Assembly: GCA_023055425.1 (NCBI GenBank)
Contig: JALGPY010000006.1
Span: forward strand, 74,661,627-74,725,626
Direction: 5' to 3'
Source of the DNA: Linanthus parryae
Taxonomy: Eukaryota; Streptophyta; Magnoliopsida; Ericales; Polemoniaceae
Length of the DNA: 64,000 nucleotides
Shown here: one piece after another, positions 37,143 through 50,173 of the stretch
How the letters are laid out: each line of letters begins with the position of its first letter
Position numbering within the stretch: position 1 is the stretch's first letter
The notes under the pieces: generated by a model
What the model was told of the DNA's origin: nothing
What the model saw: only the letters and a program-made list of their open reading frames with translations
Database searches by the model: none
Position numbers and translations under genes: made by a program

Positions 37143-38008
37143 GATGGGCTGAATGATGGTTGACATGACTATTAGAAAGCTGCTAGAATGCAGTGTTTGA
37201 TTGGTTTCATTAATATTGTTGGCTTTTAAAAACAAAACAATCTAGCATGATAATGGAAAATAATCATAACAAATGTGCCCTACATCTCTTTTGTATTTGT
37301 ACTTCTTCTGTAACTCCTCTTTCTCTACACTTAATTTTTTTACCTGTGTCACTTTGACCAGGTAATTTGAATAGCAAACGATATAATTTATGGTCTATGA
37401 TAACATTATCAAAAAGTTGGATCGTTTTGCTATCCAAATTAGAGAATCAAAGTAATATGATGAAAAGTGATTATGGTCAAAACGTAGAGAAAGAGAAGAT
37501 ATGAAGATTTTAGTTCCGAAGAAAAGGGTTGTTTTTTCTAGTGCTCTTAATAAAAGAGATAAAAAGTTGCACACACGAAAGCAATGACACACGAGATGTG
37601 TAATTCTTGCACTGGGTGGGGATGGATTTAGTAAGTGAAATTTGTCTACTACCTTTAGCATCATCGGTGAGGTGAGCAAAACCATTCATATTTTCATATC
37701 TTTTTTTTCCTCTTTATTCTAATCCCAAATTCCGATTCTCAAAAAAGAAAAAGAAATCCCAAATTCCCAACCAGTAAAAAATGTTTATAAGTGGGCCCGC
37801 ATTGGAAACCATCTGTTCCCCGGTCGCCAATTTTGACTCCGAAGACACCGTGCGTCAACAATTGTGCTCAAATTCGATTTTGATACCTCGAGTACATGAA
37901 AATACATTCAAGGCAATTATTTGTGTTAAAATAATTATATTTTAAAAAGGCTGCTTAGAGAAAATACTTCAAAAAAAAACACCAGGCCGTTCAACATTAG
38001 CATCCGTA
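37143..38008. other. Intergenic, no gene recognised
   Basis: AT-rich; no repeats or homology recognised. Confidence 0.4.
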
Positions 38009-38150
38009 ATGCAAATGAGAGCTAACTCATGTGGTAGAACGTTTAAAACTATCTACATGAGGTTCTGCGTTCATGAGGTTTTGGGTTCAAACTTTGAGGT
38101 TCTGCGTTCAAATTCTATAGACGACAAATATATAAATCTAAAAAAAAACA
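38009..38150 (+). other. Possible tRNA-derived SINE fragment
   Basis: GCTAACTCATGTGGTAGAACG resembles a pol III A box context. GGGTTCAAACTTTGAGG and GTTCTGCGTTCAAATTC resemble B boxes, followed by an A-rich tail near 38137-38150. Similarity is by eye only. Confidence 0.3.
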
Positions 38151-38690
38151 TTAAAATTTTTTCTAAAAAGAGTCTTAGATTAAGTCCAAAGTTGGACTCC
38201 TCCAACCCTATCTGACTCACCACTTTGCATCACAATTATTTTTAGTTTTTATAATTTTCTTATATATGCGACAACAGTGGAATACCTTTCCCACCCATAT
38301 TATATATATTTTTAAATTTTCCCTTAACTCTCTACACCACAAATTAACTAAAAAAGCATTAGAATTTTAATAAAAAGAGTCCTTAGATTAAGTCCAAAAG
38401 TTGGACTTCTCCAACCCTATCTGACCCACCAATTTTCCCTTAACTCTCTACACCACAAATTAACTAAAAAAGCATTAGAATTTTAATAAAAAGAGTCCTT
38501 AGATTAAGTCCAAAAGTTGGATTTCTCCAACCCTATCTGACCCACCACTTTGCACCATAATTATTCTTAGTTTTTATAATTTTTTTATTTATGCTACAAC
38601 AGTGGAGTACCTTCCCCACCCATATTATCATATTTTTACATTTTCCCTTAACTATCTACACCACAAATTAACTGAAAAAAATAACAAACA
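38150..38690 (+). repeat. Three tandem units, the middle one internally deleted
   Basis: Each unit contains AAAGAGTCCTTAGATTAAGT, GGACTTCTCCAACCCTATCTG and TTTTCCCTTAACTCTCTACA. The first and third are about 200-220 bp. The second lacks the middle ACTTTGCA...CCCACCCATATTAT part and is about 116 bp. Confidence 0.85.
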
Positions 38691-40214
38691 AACCCTGCAA
38701 ATACCGTGGGACCGGTGCAAGCCCGTGGCCTTCACCTCCCGCCCTCTCCCCCTTCCATGGCTGATTAGCAGCTGGTCTTGCCCCTCATGCTGAAGCTGTA
38801 AATCGTATCTCAGGTTCCCCATTGCACCTTTATTGGACTTAATGACACCGAATCTAATCAATATGTTGGATCATTGCAGCATAAACAACGAACATAAAGA
38901 CATAAACCAATAGAGAGTGTATCTAGGGTTTGAAGGAGAGTATATTAATCCAAAAACTGTCGAATTATGCCTACAAGTCGGACATATATGCTAAAAATGG
39001 CAAAATCCTGAAATTGACCAAACAATCTGGCATAATTAAAAGAAACACGTACGCGAAAGTTTGACCCAAAATGGGTTAAAATTGAGTTCCTAATCAGCAA
39101 TGGAAATGTTACTAAAAATAGTGAAAATTAACTAAAAACACTCGTTTGACTGGTCAAACAGCAAAATTTGAGGATAAAGACGGACCCTGACAGAGCTTAG
39201 CTCAATCGGGCCCTCGTGCTTCTCGTCAAAACCTTCCGAATCCGGGTCGCTCGCGTATTTCCGTGCACGTAGCCAAATTTATGGCCTAAACAACGTGGCG
39301 ACTCCAAATGCTGCAATTTTTTCCGTCCCTTGCGTTTATCTTCCTTCGCATGGAAGAAAAGCGCCAAATTAGTCTTAGAGCTAGAGATCTCATACTCTAA
39401 GAAGTTGAAAAGTAAAAATGTACATGTGTCTAAGAGCTTGTTCCAGCTTAAATCTCAAAAAACTGGTAAAAATAATTTGGAGAGAATAAGTTGTCTAAAA
39501 TTATAATATGAAATTTTTCGCATGTGTTGAAAAATTGGATTATAACTTATGTGCATTTGGCATCACTTGTAGCTCCAAAAGGTAGAGTATGGTGGTAATT
39601 CAGACGCTATCAAATTTTAAAAAAAATATACATTTATTGGAACTTTTTTTTGAGAAAATATTTATTGGAACTTATTATACGTCTCAGATGTTATGCATTA
39701 ATACAAAATTAATCATTCATGCATAAAAGAAATGATACAATATGGTATTTCAGAAGTTATTGATAAAGAATTCCAAAATTAAAGATTATATAAGCTACAT
39801 ATTATTAATCAACTTAAATTAAAAAACTGGCTCAAAAAATTGTAGAAAGTGTTGAACTCATAAAAGTGTGAAACACTTAGAAGTGTAAACACGAATAGCT
39901 CATTCAGCTTTTTATAGTAGAGAAGATATGATAATTATATGTGCTTCATTTATTTTTGCATTATTTATCGTTTTGAAAAAGTATATAGTAATGTTAGGAA
40001 TTAAACGGTCGTCATAGGTAATGCATTTTAAAAAAAGAAGTCCATTATTTTGAACTCGGCACTATTTTTTTAAAGTTAATAGTGATACATTATTACATTC
40101 TCTTAAGCAAATGCTATTCATTTACGTAGTAAATAATATACAGTCATTCGCTTGAATGCGAAATTAACATGGTCTTCTTTTATGGAGTATCTAAGATTCA
40201 TTCACTCTAATATC
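38691..40214. other. Intergenic, no gene recognised
   Basis: AT-rich DNA with no supported features. Confidence 0.4.
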
Positions 40215-40566
40215 CAGGGACGGACCCAGAATTTTTTTGTAGGGGGGGCCAAGGTAAAAGAAAAAATCATCGATAGTAATCTTTTTAATGTTTTTTTGGC
40301 TCAGTAGGATTCTTTCTAGTCATTACAGTAATATTTGAAACTTTTAAAGCAATTTGATATCAGTAACAACTAATTACTTTAAAGTTTAAACCAAAAAACA
40401 TTCATGTTGATGAAGTATTTACTATATTAAAGAATAATCAAAATATGAGCAGGGGCCATATGCTAAAATTTTAGACTAGTATGAATGGAACCTACATATT
40501 TCTACTTGTTGGACAAATTCCGGGTGGGCCACAGCCCATGCCAGCCAAGCTGTGGTTCCGTCCCTG
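40215..40566. mobile_element. hAT-type MITE
   Basis: 352 bp with ends CAGGGACGGACCC and GGTTCCGTCCCTG. The 8-bp flanks CTAATATC (40207-40214) and CTAATACC (40567-40574) differ at one base. The CAGGG ends and 8-bp duplication fit the hAT superfamily. Confidence 0.85.
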
Positions 40567-40696
40567 CTAATACCTATTAGTAGAGAAATACTACATAGAT
40601 CGTTTCAAGCACATGCACGAGAGATTGGATTTGAAGGCCTTATCTTTGGTACTTTGCATGACATCAGTTTGAATTCAAAATGTCTTTGTAATTTGT

Positions 40697-41062
40697 TGTT
40701 GGGGGTAATTCAAACATATCTAGCTCGTAGATGGGTGAACTTGGTTCAAGGAGGTTAAGGAGTTGTTTCCTAATCAGTTTTGGCAACGTTAGACATTACT
40801 TTGGACAAAAGTCGGGACCCTTAGGTCTATATAAGTGTACAGAACGTGCGTAGACTCGTGTGTGATGTATTGGGGTGGCTGTCGTGGTCGCTATGGCCAC
40901 GGTGTGCATTATAATCGGGTTCTCTCTCAATAGAGTATTAGGTTTTCAGGTTGTGGATGTAGTTAGTTTTCACAACTAGTGAACCACGTTAAATCTCCGT
41001 GTATATCATTCTTGATTTCCACGTTTTATTCCTTCTTGCTCGAATACCCCTAGGTGATAAGA
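40697..41062 (+). repeat. 5' LTR of short LTR element copy 2
   Basis: About 366 bp, with TATA-like CTATATAAG at about 40828. The exact right end is uncertain by a few bases. Confidence 0.75.
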
Positions 41063-42203
41063 ATCTGGTATAAGAGTCGGGATTCCAAGATCTAGGTGGA
41101 GTAAGAGCTAGGGTTTCACGTTTTGGTGAAACCCAGAGCTAGTGTTTCGTGATTCAAGTGGAGCAGGCAATCCGGAGGTTGAGTTTCGAGATTCTGCCAA
41201 GAACGATATCTAGTTTGACGATCAAGATCGATAAGTTCATGACAAGAAGCGGTTTCCGTTCGTTGGCCTCTGAAAGAGGGGGCGCCGGTACACCCACCAT
41301 CTGAAGTCCCGTGAAGGGGGCTATTCGGGCTCCTAATGGAGCAATATGGCGTACATCTGATTGAGCGTGCAGGGTATCTGGAAAATCCAACACGCATTCG
41401 GTTCCGACGCGAATCTTGCCATGCACATGCATCTTGTGTTATGGCAATAGGTCGTCAGGTGCAATCCAACTTCCGGCGTGGAGCACCTGGCATGTAAATT
41501 GAATATGGTTCTGGCTCATGTGTTGCAGGAACTCGTTGGAGTTGGAGCAACGACATGGAGCATCAGGTGCGCCAGATTTCAAGAACACATCTGATCCTAG
41601 TTCTGGCGCGCATTCTGCACGAGGTTTGGTTCTAGCGTGCACTAGGTCTTCGGGTGTGTACCGTGACAGGCAATTGAATTCGCATCAGGCGCGGTTTCTT
41701 TCTCGCAAGCATCTGGCGCATCAGAGGAAACTGGCTCAATCTGGCATGACAATCTGTATGAGCACTCATTACAGGTGCATCTGGTCTGATAACATCTGGA
41801 ACTTGTCGTGGTGCATCTGTCAGGTGAAATTGGGCGCATCGAGAATGTATTCGGTCCCGCCTCAGTGAAAAAATTCGAGGCTGGTTCTGGGTGGAGCACT
41901 TGTTTATGTTTCCGGAAGTGCATCCACATTGGGCACATTCGTTACAAGGACAACATGAAATTCGGAGCAACGATTTGGCGATTCGGGTTTCGCATACAGC
42001 TGTGGAACATCTGTTTGGGGATATGTGCTCGTTTCTAATTCTGGGAGACGCACCTAGTTCAGGTTTGAGGAAAGAAACGTCAGGTTTCGGTTTCGGGTTG
42101 TTGAGAGGATTCGAAACAAGGTGGAGTTTTGTCTTGAGTCGAAGCAACCAAGACTCGACGAGATTCAAGTTGCTAGGACGTTTGAATCAAAGTGGAGATT
42201 TTT

Positions 42204-42552
42204 TGGGGGCAATTCAAACATACCTCGCTAGTAGATGTGTTGACTTGGTCCAAGGCGGCTAAGTAGTTGTTTCCTAATCAATTTTGGCAACATTGGCATT
42301 ACTTTGAGCACAAGTATGTACACTTAGGTCTATATAAGTGTGTAGAACGTGGGTAGACTCGTGTGTGGTGTATCGGGGTGGCCTCCATGGTCGTTGTGGC
42401 CATTATGTGCATTATAATCGGGTTCTCTCTCAATAGAGTATCGGGTTTTCAGGCCGTTGATGTAGCTAGTTTCACAACTAGTGAACCACGTTAAATCTCT
42501 GTGTCTCTGGTTATTGATTTTCATCGTTGCTCGAATACCCCAGGTTATAACA
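42204..42552 (+). repeat. 3' LTR of short LTR element copy 2
   Basis: About 350 bp, same order of words as the 5' copy, ending TTATAACA. Confidence 0.75.
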
Positions 42553-42557
42553 TTCGT

Positions 42558-43261
42558 AATCCATGCCGTGATTGTGTATTATTCAATTCGTCTTTTAGAT
42601 ATTTCTTAAGAGTTTTGTAGGTGATATTGGTAAGTTATGGAAGTCAATAAGCAGTTCAAATTATAAATGTGAGACACCCTGTAGACATTGGAGACCACTA
42701 GTTGCACTCGGGCTATGGCAAGTCTAATATGACTGAAATTTTCAGGGTTGTCTATGGTGTGTCGCGAATCAGGGAAATACCTACTTTTTTTGTGGTCCAT
42801 GTTGCTACAGGACAAAAATGTTACCCGATAAAGCAGGTAACATTGGCCGGGGATAAAGTTGTTAACATATTTTCTCTCGATTTAGATAACATTGCTAATG
42901 TCTGCACAACAGAAAGATAAAAAAGGGCTATCCTAACGTTAATAAATTACAATGAGTCGATAGAACTACTGCAGATTAAGATAACATTGTTAAGAACTTC
43001 GGTTTTCTTGTTAAGAAATAACGATTAAATTAACTACAAACATAGCAATATCAACTTTAATGTCCTTTAAAGGCGCAATTAACGACTAATAGCAGATTAA
43101 TTCCACCATACATTAAATTCATACGGTGGTGGCTGAGAATCGTCTCTCATATTATCTTTCTTGTCAGGAAATCGCGAATAAGATCACTCTAAACAGACCT
43201 CGGTCAATCATGCAGGCCGTACATGGATTATTGACTGAGACCACAAGAACTCCTCTTTAAC
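42558..43261. other. 3' flank of the FAR1-like pseudogene
   Basis: Non-coding. The words GATAACATTG, GGATAAAG and GTTAACAT recur at 42835-43000, reminiscent of the subterminal words of the 12.5-23 kb MULE, but no matching terminus was found. Confidence 0.4.
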
Positions 43262-45395
43262 ATCAAAATTGAATGGTATTTGTTGAGAATCGTCTTCCGG
43301 ATCATCTACTTGTTCGATGGAGTCCACTGGAGGATTGGGGCATGTTTTCTTGTTGTGTCCCAGCTCATTGCAATTGCCACACTGTCTTCTCTTGTCTTTA
43401 TTGGGTCCTTTATGGCGTTAAGTGTCCGGAGGGGTTCAAATTTTTCACATGGGCATAGGGATTTTCTTCCTTCTTATCCTTGTGTACCCTGAATAGATTG
43501 GGAAATCATTCTCTGCATTTTCCGAATCCATCAACGATATGCTCTTTGTAGAACTCAGTTATCTTGGCTGAAGTACAACCTAAATTGGTATACCGTTCAA
43601 CTTGGCTTCTCATTGAACCCCGGCGAAAGGATTGCACATCTAGGTCATCACAGTTCTTTCTAACAGGCTCCATCATTGGTGGCTCACTTCGGTAGAATTC
43701 TTTTTTAGTTTTTGTCCACCTTTTGGCAATTAAAGAGGCCGGGATCCTATCTACACCCTTGTGTTTCAGAACAAACAACATGTGTTTGAATATCATGTAC
43801 GATATTTCCCAATGAAAATACGTGCAACGAAGACGCCTATTATTCAGAAGACATTGAAGATTTGCTGAAGCAGGCAAAGATAGGGTGGTTATAAACTAAG
43901 AAGGAACTGTGAATTCAAAAGAACATAATGATAGACAGATTGTAACCTGATAAAAAAATAAAAGAGGACAATAGTTGACAGACTGTGACCTTTATGGTTG
44001 AATTCAACCCTTTAATACTTAAGATAATTGTGTTAATGGTAAGGAAACATGATAAGATTATTTAGCAATAAAAATGCAGTACATGTGTACATTGTATATG
44101 TAAATGAAAACATATATACATACCAGGGATTTATGGAATTGACCTTTCATCACGTAGAACAATCCAAGTTATCTTCTGGAACAGTTTTGACTTTCAACAG
44201 TCTATAATCTTCACTCATTCGAGCCTGTATCATAAACATATTGAAGACCGTTTCGGTGAAGACCTCAGCTATATAAGTTCGATGTTGCTGAACCCCGTTG
44301 TTAACACAGTGTCTGATTGGTCGGAGAGAAAGTGTGTCTTACGCTCGTTGTTGCGTAGCTTGTCTACCCCGGTCACGAATCCCTTGGAAACATCGATCAA
44401 TTTTTCCGAGAACGACATAAAATACTTGTAGAAACTGGTAATGCTCTTGCATATTGTGGTTTTTTATTGCAAGGCGAAAAAATTGTACTTCAAGTATGTC
44501 TCCGCCCACAAATGTCGGTTCATATATGTGACTTGGACCCAATTACTATCAACGATGTTCCATTTGTTAACCATTGCATGCCAATCAACATGCCAAAAGT
44601 TATCGGGCTTCCTACTACGCAAGCATCTTTTAAAATCAAGCATGAAGGCATCTCCCAACTTGAGATTGGCATGGGTGTTCCGAAAGAGATGCCAAGAAAA
44701 CAGACAATGTCTTGTCTCTGGGAAATTTTTCTAAATAGCATTTCTCATGGCCAAATCGCCATCCGTGTTGACCGATAAAGGCTTCTTATTATCCATTGTC
44801 TTCATCAGACACTTCAAAACCCAATCATATGTTTTTGATTTATCGTCGTTGGGAATAGCACAGGCAAAAACAGTCGTCTGGAAGTGATTGTTCACACCAT
44901 ATAGAGTTACAAATGGTTTTTGATATATGTTGGTCTTGTACGTTGCATCAAACAAAAGTACATCACCAAATCTGAAGTAATCTACCATTGATCTCCTATC
45001 ACACCAGAATACACTTTGAAGATTTTTTTTACCAGTTTTGAATTGACAAACATAATAAAATAACTCTCGAGGCAACAGAAAACTTATTAAAAATTGGACA
45101 CGGACTTTAAAAGTTTATAGTGTACGTTTAAAACTTAAGAAAACATGACTAACTGGTAAGTAGACAGTAAACATGACATGTTGATATTTCAATAAATAAG
45201 AAGATATGTTTAACATATAAGAAGACACTCTTACTCCTTGGACACGCCATAGTGACTGCCCTTCAAACTGTCAATGTACATCAAGGTCTGCTGCACGTCT
45301 CCTTAATTTGAATATATCTTGTCCAAAGAAGACATTTTGTTGTATAGATCGTTCTGTGTGTAACCCAATTGGCTATAACCACCGGCTTGCTTAAC
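43262..45395 (-). pseudogene. FAR1-type MULE transposase pseudogene, C-terminal part
   Basis: Paralogue of the transposase at 20031-22941. On the minus strand: QAGGYSQLGYTQNDLYNK (45300-45390), KNLQSVFWCDRRSM and LLFDATYKTNIYQKPF (first DDE Asp) near 44920-45030, VNTDGDLAMRNAI (second Asp) at 44731-44770, and MGDAFMLDFKRCLRSRKP. The region that should carry the DDE Glu is degenerate, and the SWIM finger is eroded. A C-terminal CCHC knuckle with CGNCNELGHNKKTCPNPP lies near 43340-43390. Frame changes and stops interrupt it. The intron position before the DDE core agrees with the intact gene. It continues at 54300 beyond an LTR insertion. Confidence 0.85.
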
Positions 45396-47007
45396 TGACG
45401 CGTGTAAACTATGCGTTGCTGCGCAAGTGTACGGTCAAGTAATATAATGGAGTATTTTGGACTCCGAGTTATCGAACCCAAGGGAAGGTGTCTTCTATGT
45501 ATCTAGTTTAGTAAGTTTTAAGTGTTGTCACCCTCAAACAAGTGACTAGCAATGGTAGTGGAATAACGCAAATAAAATGATTTAATGTAAATTAGAGGAG
45601 AGAAAGCTAGGCAATCTAAAGATCACCTAGGGTAGTTTTGACGATTCTGGATTTCATGTTCTAACACGACAATTCATAATTAGTTAAGCTGGGTAATGGC
45701 GTTGACAATTACCTACTGATATCATGTCGTTCTACACAATAGTAATTATTTGTCCCTCTCAGGCCAAGTATTCTACCTATGTGTTCTATTAGGTTAACGA
45801 TATTGCACGGGATAATGTCCTATCAGACCACTATTCACGAACAATTCACTACATCCTACTGAATTTACCCTCATGTAGCCATTCCTATTCACCTCACGTC
45901 TCAGTCTAATTGATTACGAATGTCCTTTTTTATTCATCCCAACTAGGGTAGAGTTGCTTTCACACACTCACTAGTTATGTAGTAATTTCGTGTCATGACT
46001 CCTACATTACTAAGGATTAAGCACAATAAACAATATTATAAACTACTACAAATTATCTTTAAGCCTAGTTCATGATTAAATGGAGAAATGGATAATCAAC
46101 ATCACACATCGTAGTTCTAGCTTGTCAATGGAAGAACTCGACATGAAATAGAACATAACAATCTCCATAGAATCATAAACCCAACGTGAAAGTTCATCCA
46201 AAATCCGAAAAATATCCTCAAAACATAAACCCTAGGCTCTCCATAGATGTCTGGGTATGAGTTTAGCTACTCATAGCAAAAGATAACATGGTGTTCAAAT
46301 ATTTTGTACAAGAAACAAGAGAGAAAATAGATCAAACGCTAGAAATCGTGAAGATTGGCGCGATCCGGGCTCTTCTCCTTGCTTGAGGTTGTTTCCAATG
46401 AAGTCTCCTTGCTGTCCTCCTTGATCGTGGCTATCTACATGCGTGAATGATGTCTTTTTCTGTCCCTAGGTCGTCCTTCAATCATAACCCGCAGAATTCT
46501 TCAGTAATTGCACAATAGCCCCCTGAAATCTGCTCCTGACTTCGCTGGGCCATAACTTCTTCGTCCGAACTCGGATGTAGCTCCGTGACCTATCGTTGGA
46601 AATATATTTGAGTCTAATTTCATTTGGCACTGGTCTCATCCCCAAATTAATTGTAGAACTCCGGCTAGGATCAAAATAGTGCAAACTGGTCATCCAAGCT
46701 CCTCCAAATTTGGCTTCTCTTTACTCCATTTGAGCTCCCGTTGTTTCCGCAGTTCGTTCCATGCTTCCTATCAACCGATTAGCATCCTTTCCTGCCAAGA
46801 CAACATGAAAAAACATACCAAGTGATTATATTTGACAAATAACAACGAAATATGCATAGAAAACGCTCGGACTAACAATATAGCACATGATGAGCAACAA
46901 GTGATAAAACGACCTTTATTCTATACCATTGGGCTCAAATCACTCTCCAAATACCTATTAACATGTCGTAAATGCTAAAGAATTATAGCTCCTAAAAGGC
47001 GCCATCA
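45396..47007 (-). repeat. 3' LTR of the 45-54 kb element
   Basis: 1612 bp. A purine run (minus AAGTGTGGGGGAGTA) next to 47008 is the likely polypurine tract. Confidence 0.9.
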
Positions 47008-49409
47008 TACTCCCCCACACTTACTCTCTTGCTCGTCTCGAGGAACAGTGAAGCACAAAACCCCCACTCTTGAGACATTGCATACATATACCAATACACA
47101 ACCAAACCAATGCATACCCCACCGCTTTTCATAATTCACTTTCCGCTAGCCAACACGACTCACGACTCAATACACAAATACACGACTATGCAAACTACAT
47201 GATATCTACAATACAACTCAAGTCTGAACAATGCAAGGAATTAGAGAACATTTTTTTTTTCTTTTTAGTTAGAGATTGAGAAACCTCGAAGAACAAACCG
47301 GCATGTCATAAGGCTCTCACATCCCCTAGAAGATTATATAACTTCGGTGATCGGTAGAACTTGCGTCCAGTTTCGTGACAGAACGGACACGAACACAAAA
47401 TAAGTTGCTTCCGCACACTCATCAAACGTATCCCTAGCACTTACCATCGGAGCTATTTATCCATGGGTTTCAATTGTTGACGTCTTAGGACGGGTAGGAT
47501 AAGATATTTAGAAGCGCAGTCTTAGACGTCATGATATAACTCACCAAACCCATTCTCACACTCCCTCACCAAAATCCAGGGAACCCCTTCGAACTAACTA
47601 CTCAGGCCCTCATTCCCTCAATCTTGGTGCAGCGCCGATCTCGCGGACACAAATGTGAAGAAGTGATCAAAACTCATAGCTAATCTCCTCGGTCTTCATG
47701 AAGTTCAATTTCTCGCTCCTTATTTCATTCTCAATTTCAATTTCTGTTTTTGTATTTTTTTTTCTTTCTCTTTCACAACACAATGTATCACATGGAGCTC
47801 ATAGTAGTAGCAAATATCCGAGGAGAACAATCCGTCAAAGTAAATAACGTAGGGGTGGAATGTGTCAAATCAATGATGTAATCAAAATAGATGTCGACAC
47901 CCCCACACTCACTGTAAACCATATCACAAAAACCCGGTAATCAGTGTATATATGTGCTTTTTCCAACCTATCCGTCTCATCACCTAAGATATAGAGAAGA
48001 ATCATACAAATCGAAGCACATCCTCCTATAAGATCAATCAACCCCACCCCATATCGTGCGGAAAGAATGTCACGCACTACGGCACTCCACCTATGATCGT
48101 GATGTATGGACACGACTCACCGCCACACCGAAGTGTGCCACCGTCTCTAACTCACCCTCACATCCCCTCAAAAGATGACATGTGAGATAATCCACTCAAG
48201 ATGTATAATATCAGCTCACCCTCAACGAACCTCCCTAACTCAACTCCCTTTATCATGACGCATAGGAAGGTACCATTCTAACTAGTGATGAAAGTCACAA
48301 GGAACGAGTTCCTAGGCTTGAGGCTGTGAATAAAATGGGTAAATGGATGAAATTGGGGTAACTAGTGGACCTAGGTGATGGAGATGGGACGTGAGGTCCC
48401 CATAGAAATCACTCGCACAGCTGTTCCATTGCCACTACGAGGAGGGATGACGACTACCTAAGTGACGGTGGTGTAGCGCTAGTAGGATAACTAGCCTGAG
48501 AGACAGCTACTCACAATTCTCGAGTGCATTGGCCCTATAGCCTTCCTACTCCAGATTCTCGCGTCTACCTCACCTCAGATTTTCATACTACCTAGGGAAA
48601 ACTATCATTAAGCCCTCTCCACGCTTACTCTCTTCAATTGCCCTTTCTCAAATTTTTCAATTTTTAGGGTTTTTCTATTTTTAATTTTTTTCCGACACTA
48701 TATGTAACTGGCCAACTCGACTAACCAACAACAAAGGGTAGGTGGACTCAATGGATAACAGTGCAAAAAATATATACAATGCATAAAATAAACGGGCACA
48801 TGCGAAACTAACCGACTCGACACCTACATGCAAACGCGACTCACTAAACTACATGTAACAAGGCTATGCAATGGCTAACTAGCGGATAGCTAAAAACTCC
48901 CCCATACTTAAGCGCTTCATTGTCCTCAACGAAAGATAGAATAAAATAAAGAGGACTCGGCTGCTCAAATGCAGGGCCGCTGGCTCTAGTCGGAGTGAGT
49001 GCACGTGAGGTCTAGAGTGCACTAAACAAGTATCCAACAATCCGAGTATGAGCAAGTAAAAATTTTCAAGAAAATTAAGCCCTAAGAGTGCCTAAGCAAG
49101 AATTAAAGTCGAGAGAGAGAAAATTGTACCAATTTTTTCGGAAACACGAGCAAGTGAAGGCAAGAGTACCTAAGCAAGAATTAATGTTGATGACGAGCTT
49201 TCAAGGAGCAAAACACACCAAAAAGTTTTGGATTTGGAGATGTTTTTGATTTGGTGTGTGTTGGTGTTCTTGAGAGTTTGAGAGGAAGAAGATGGAGGAG
49301 GGTGTATTTGATCCGAAATTGGGGTGTAGGAGGGTTAAAACCCGATTTTTGTTTTCAAGAATAGCCTCAAAATACCAAAAATGCCCTCAATAAATGAGTT
49401 TTCCAGACC

Positions 49410-49600
49410 ATTTCGGCCCGAAATGGTTTGATTTCGGCCCGAAATCAGTTGATTTCGGCCCGAAATCAAATCATTTCGGCCCGAAATCAAATCATTTCGG
49501 CCCGAAATGATTTGGAAAACTCAAAACAGTAGCCTCTTTTTAATTCGGCCCGAAATCAAGGGGCATTTCGGCCCTAAATGAATTTATTTCGGCCCTAAAT
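49410..49600 (+). repeat. Eight-fold cluster of ATTTCGGCCCGAAAT palindromes
   Basis: Eight copies of ATTTCGGCCCGAAAT or close variants (the last two have CCCTAAAT), spaced 20-40 bp, separated by AATCAAATC-like linkers. Confidence 0.9.
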
Positions 49601-50173
49601 GCCCTGGGACTTACCGGATTTTGTTTTTGCTCTAGTTTCTTCGTCTGATGTCCGATTCCTTCGATTCTCGTGCTCACAAACTCGTCATTGAATGTAGAAT
49701 CAAATGTTGACTGGAAAATTCCCGAAGCCCGGGGAATTTTTCATATCATCTCTAAAATTGCTCTCTAGCACGAGGATCGAGTCCCTTTAAACTTGTGATT
49801 TCTTTCATCCCTCTTCGGATTCCAATGCATGAAAATCCGGGCCACAACTAAAAGTCAATATAATCAATAAATGAATAGCCTCCTCGACCTTGAGTAGCCT
49901 CTCTTTCAAACTCCTATGATCAAATTTCTCGTTGTGCCTCGTTTTGTGTGCAAAGTCATGAACATGCATCAAGAAGAATCCGAAGGGTCTTCGGTACCTG
50001 TGTCCTGCACACTCATGGAAAATATTAAACCAATCTCTCTCTCACATATCTCAATCAAGTACGAATATCAAAAACAGAATACCAAAAACAAATACGACTA
50101 CCTAAATTGGGTTGCCTCCCAATCAGCGGTTGTAATTTAAGGTCGATGGCCCGACCCAGTTACCTCAATCCCC

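Larger units (their letters stand above)
40697..42552 (+). mobile_element. Short non-autonomous LTR element (TRIM/SMART-like), copy 2
   Basis: About 1.86 kb. LTRs at about 40697-41062 and 42204-42552 (GGGGG(T/C)AATTCAAACATA ... TCGAATACCCC) surround a 1.1-kb interior without retroelement proteins. A decayed tRNA-Met primer site (TGGTATAAGAG) lies at 41066. The flanks TTTGT and TTCGT may be a 5-bp duplication with one change. It shares with copy 1 the LTR words CTAGTGAACCACGTT and CTCTCAATA, and the interior phrase GAGTTGGAGCAACG. Older and more diverged than copy 1. Confidence 0.8.

Noticed and set aside
41632..42168. 178-codon open frame on the minus strand
   Set aside because: It lies in the interior and 3' LTR of a protein-less LTR element, has no homology and no sensible composition; judged accidental.
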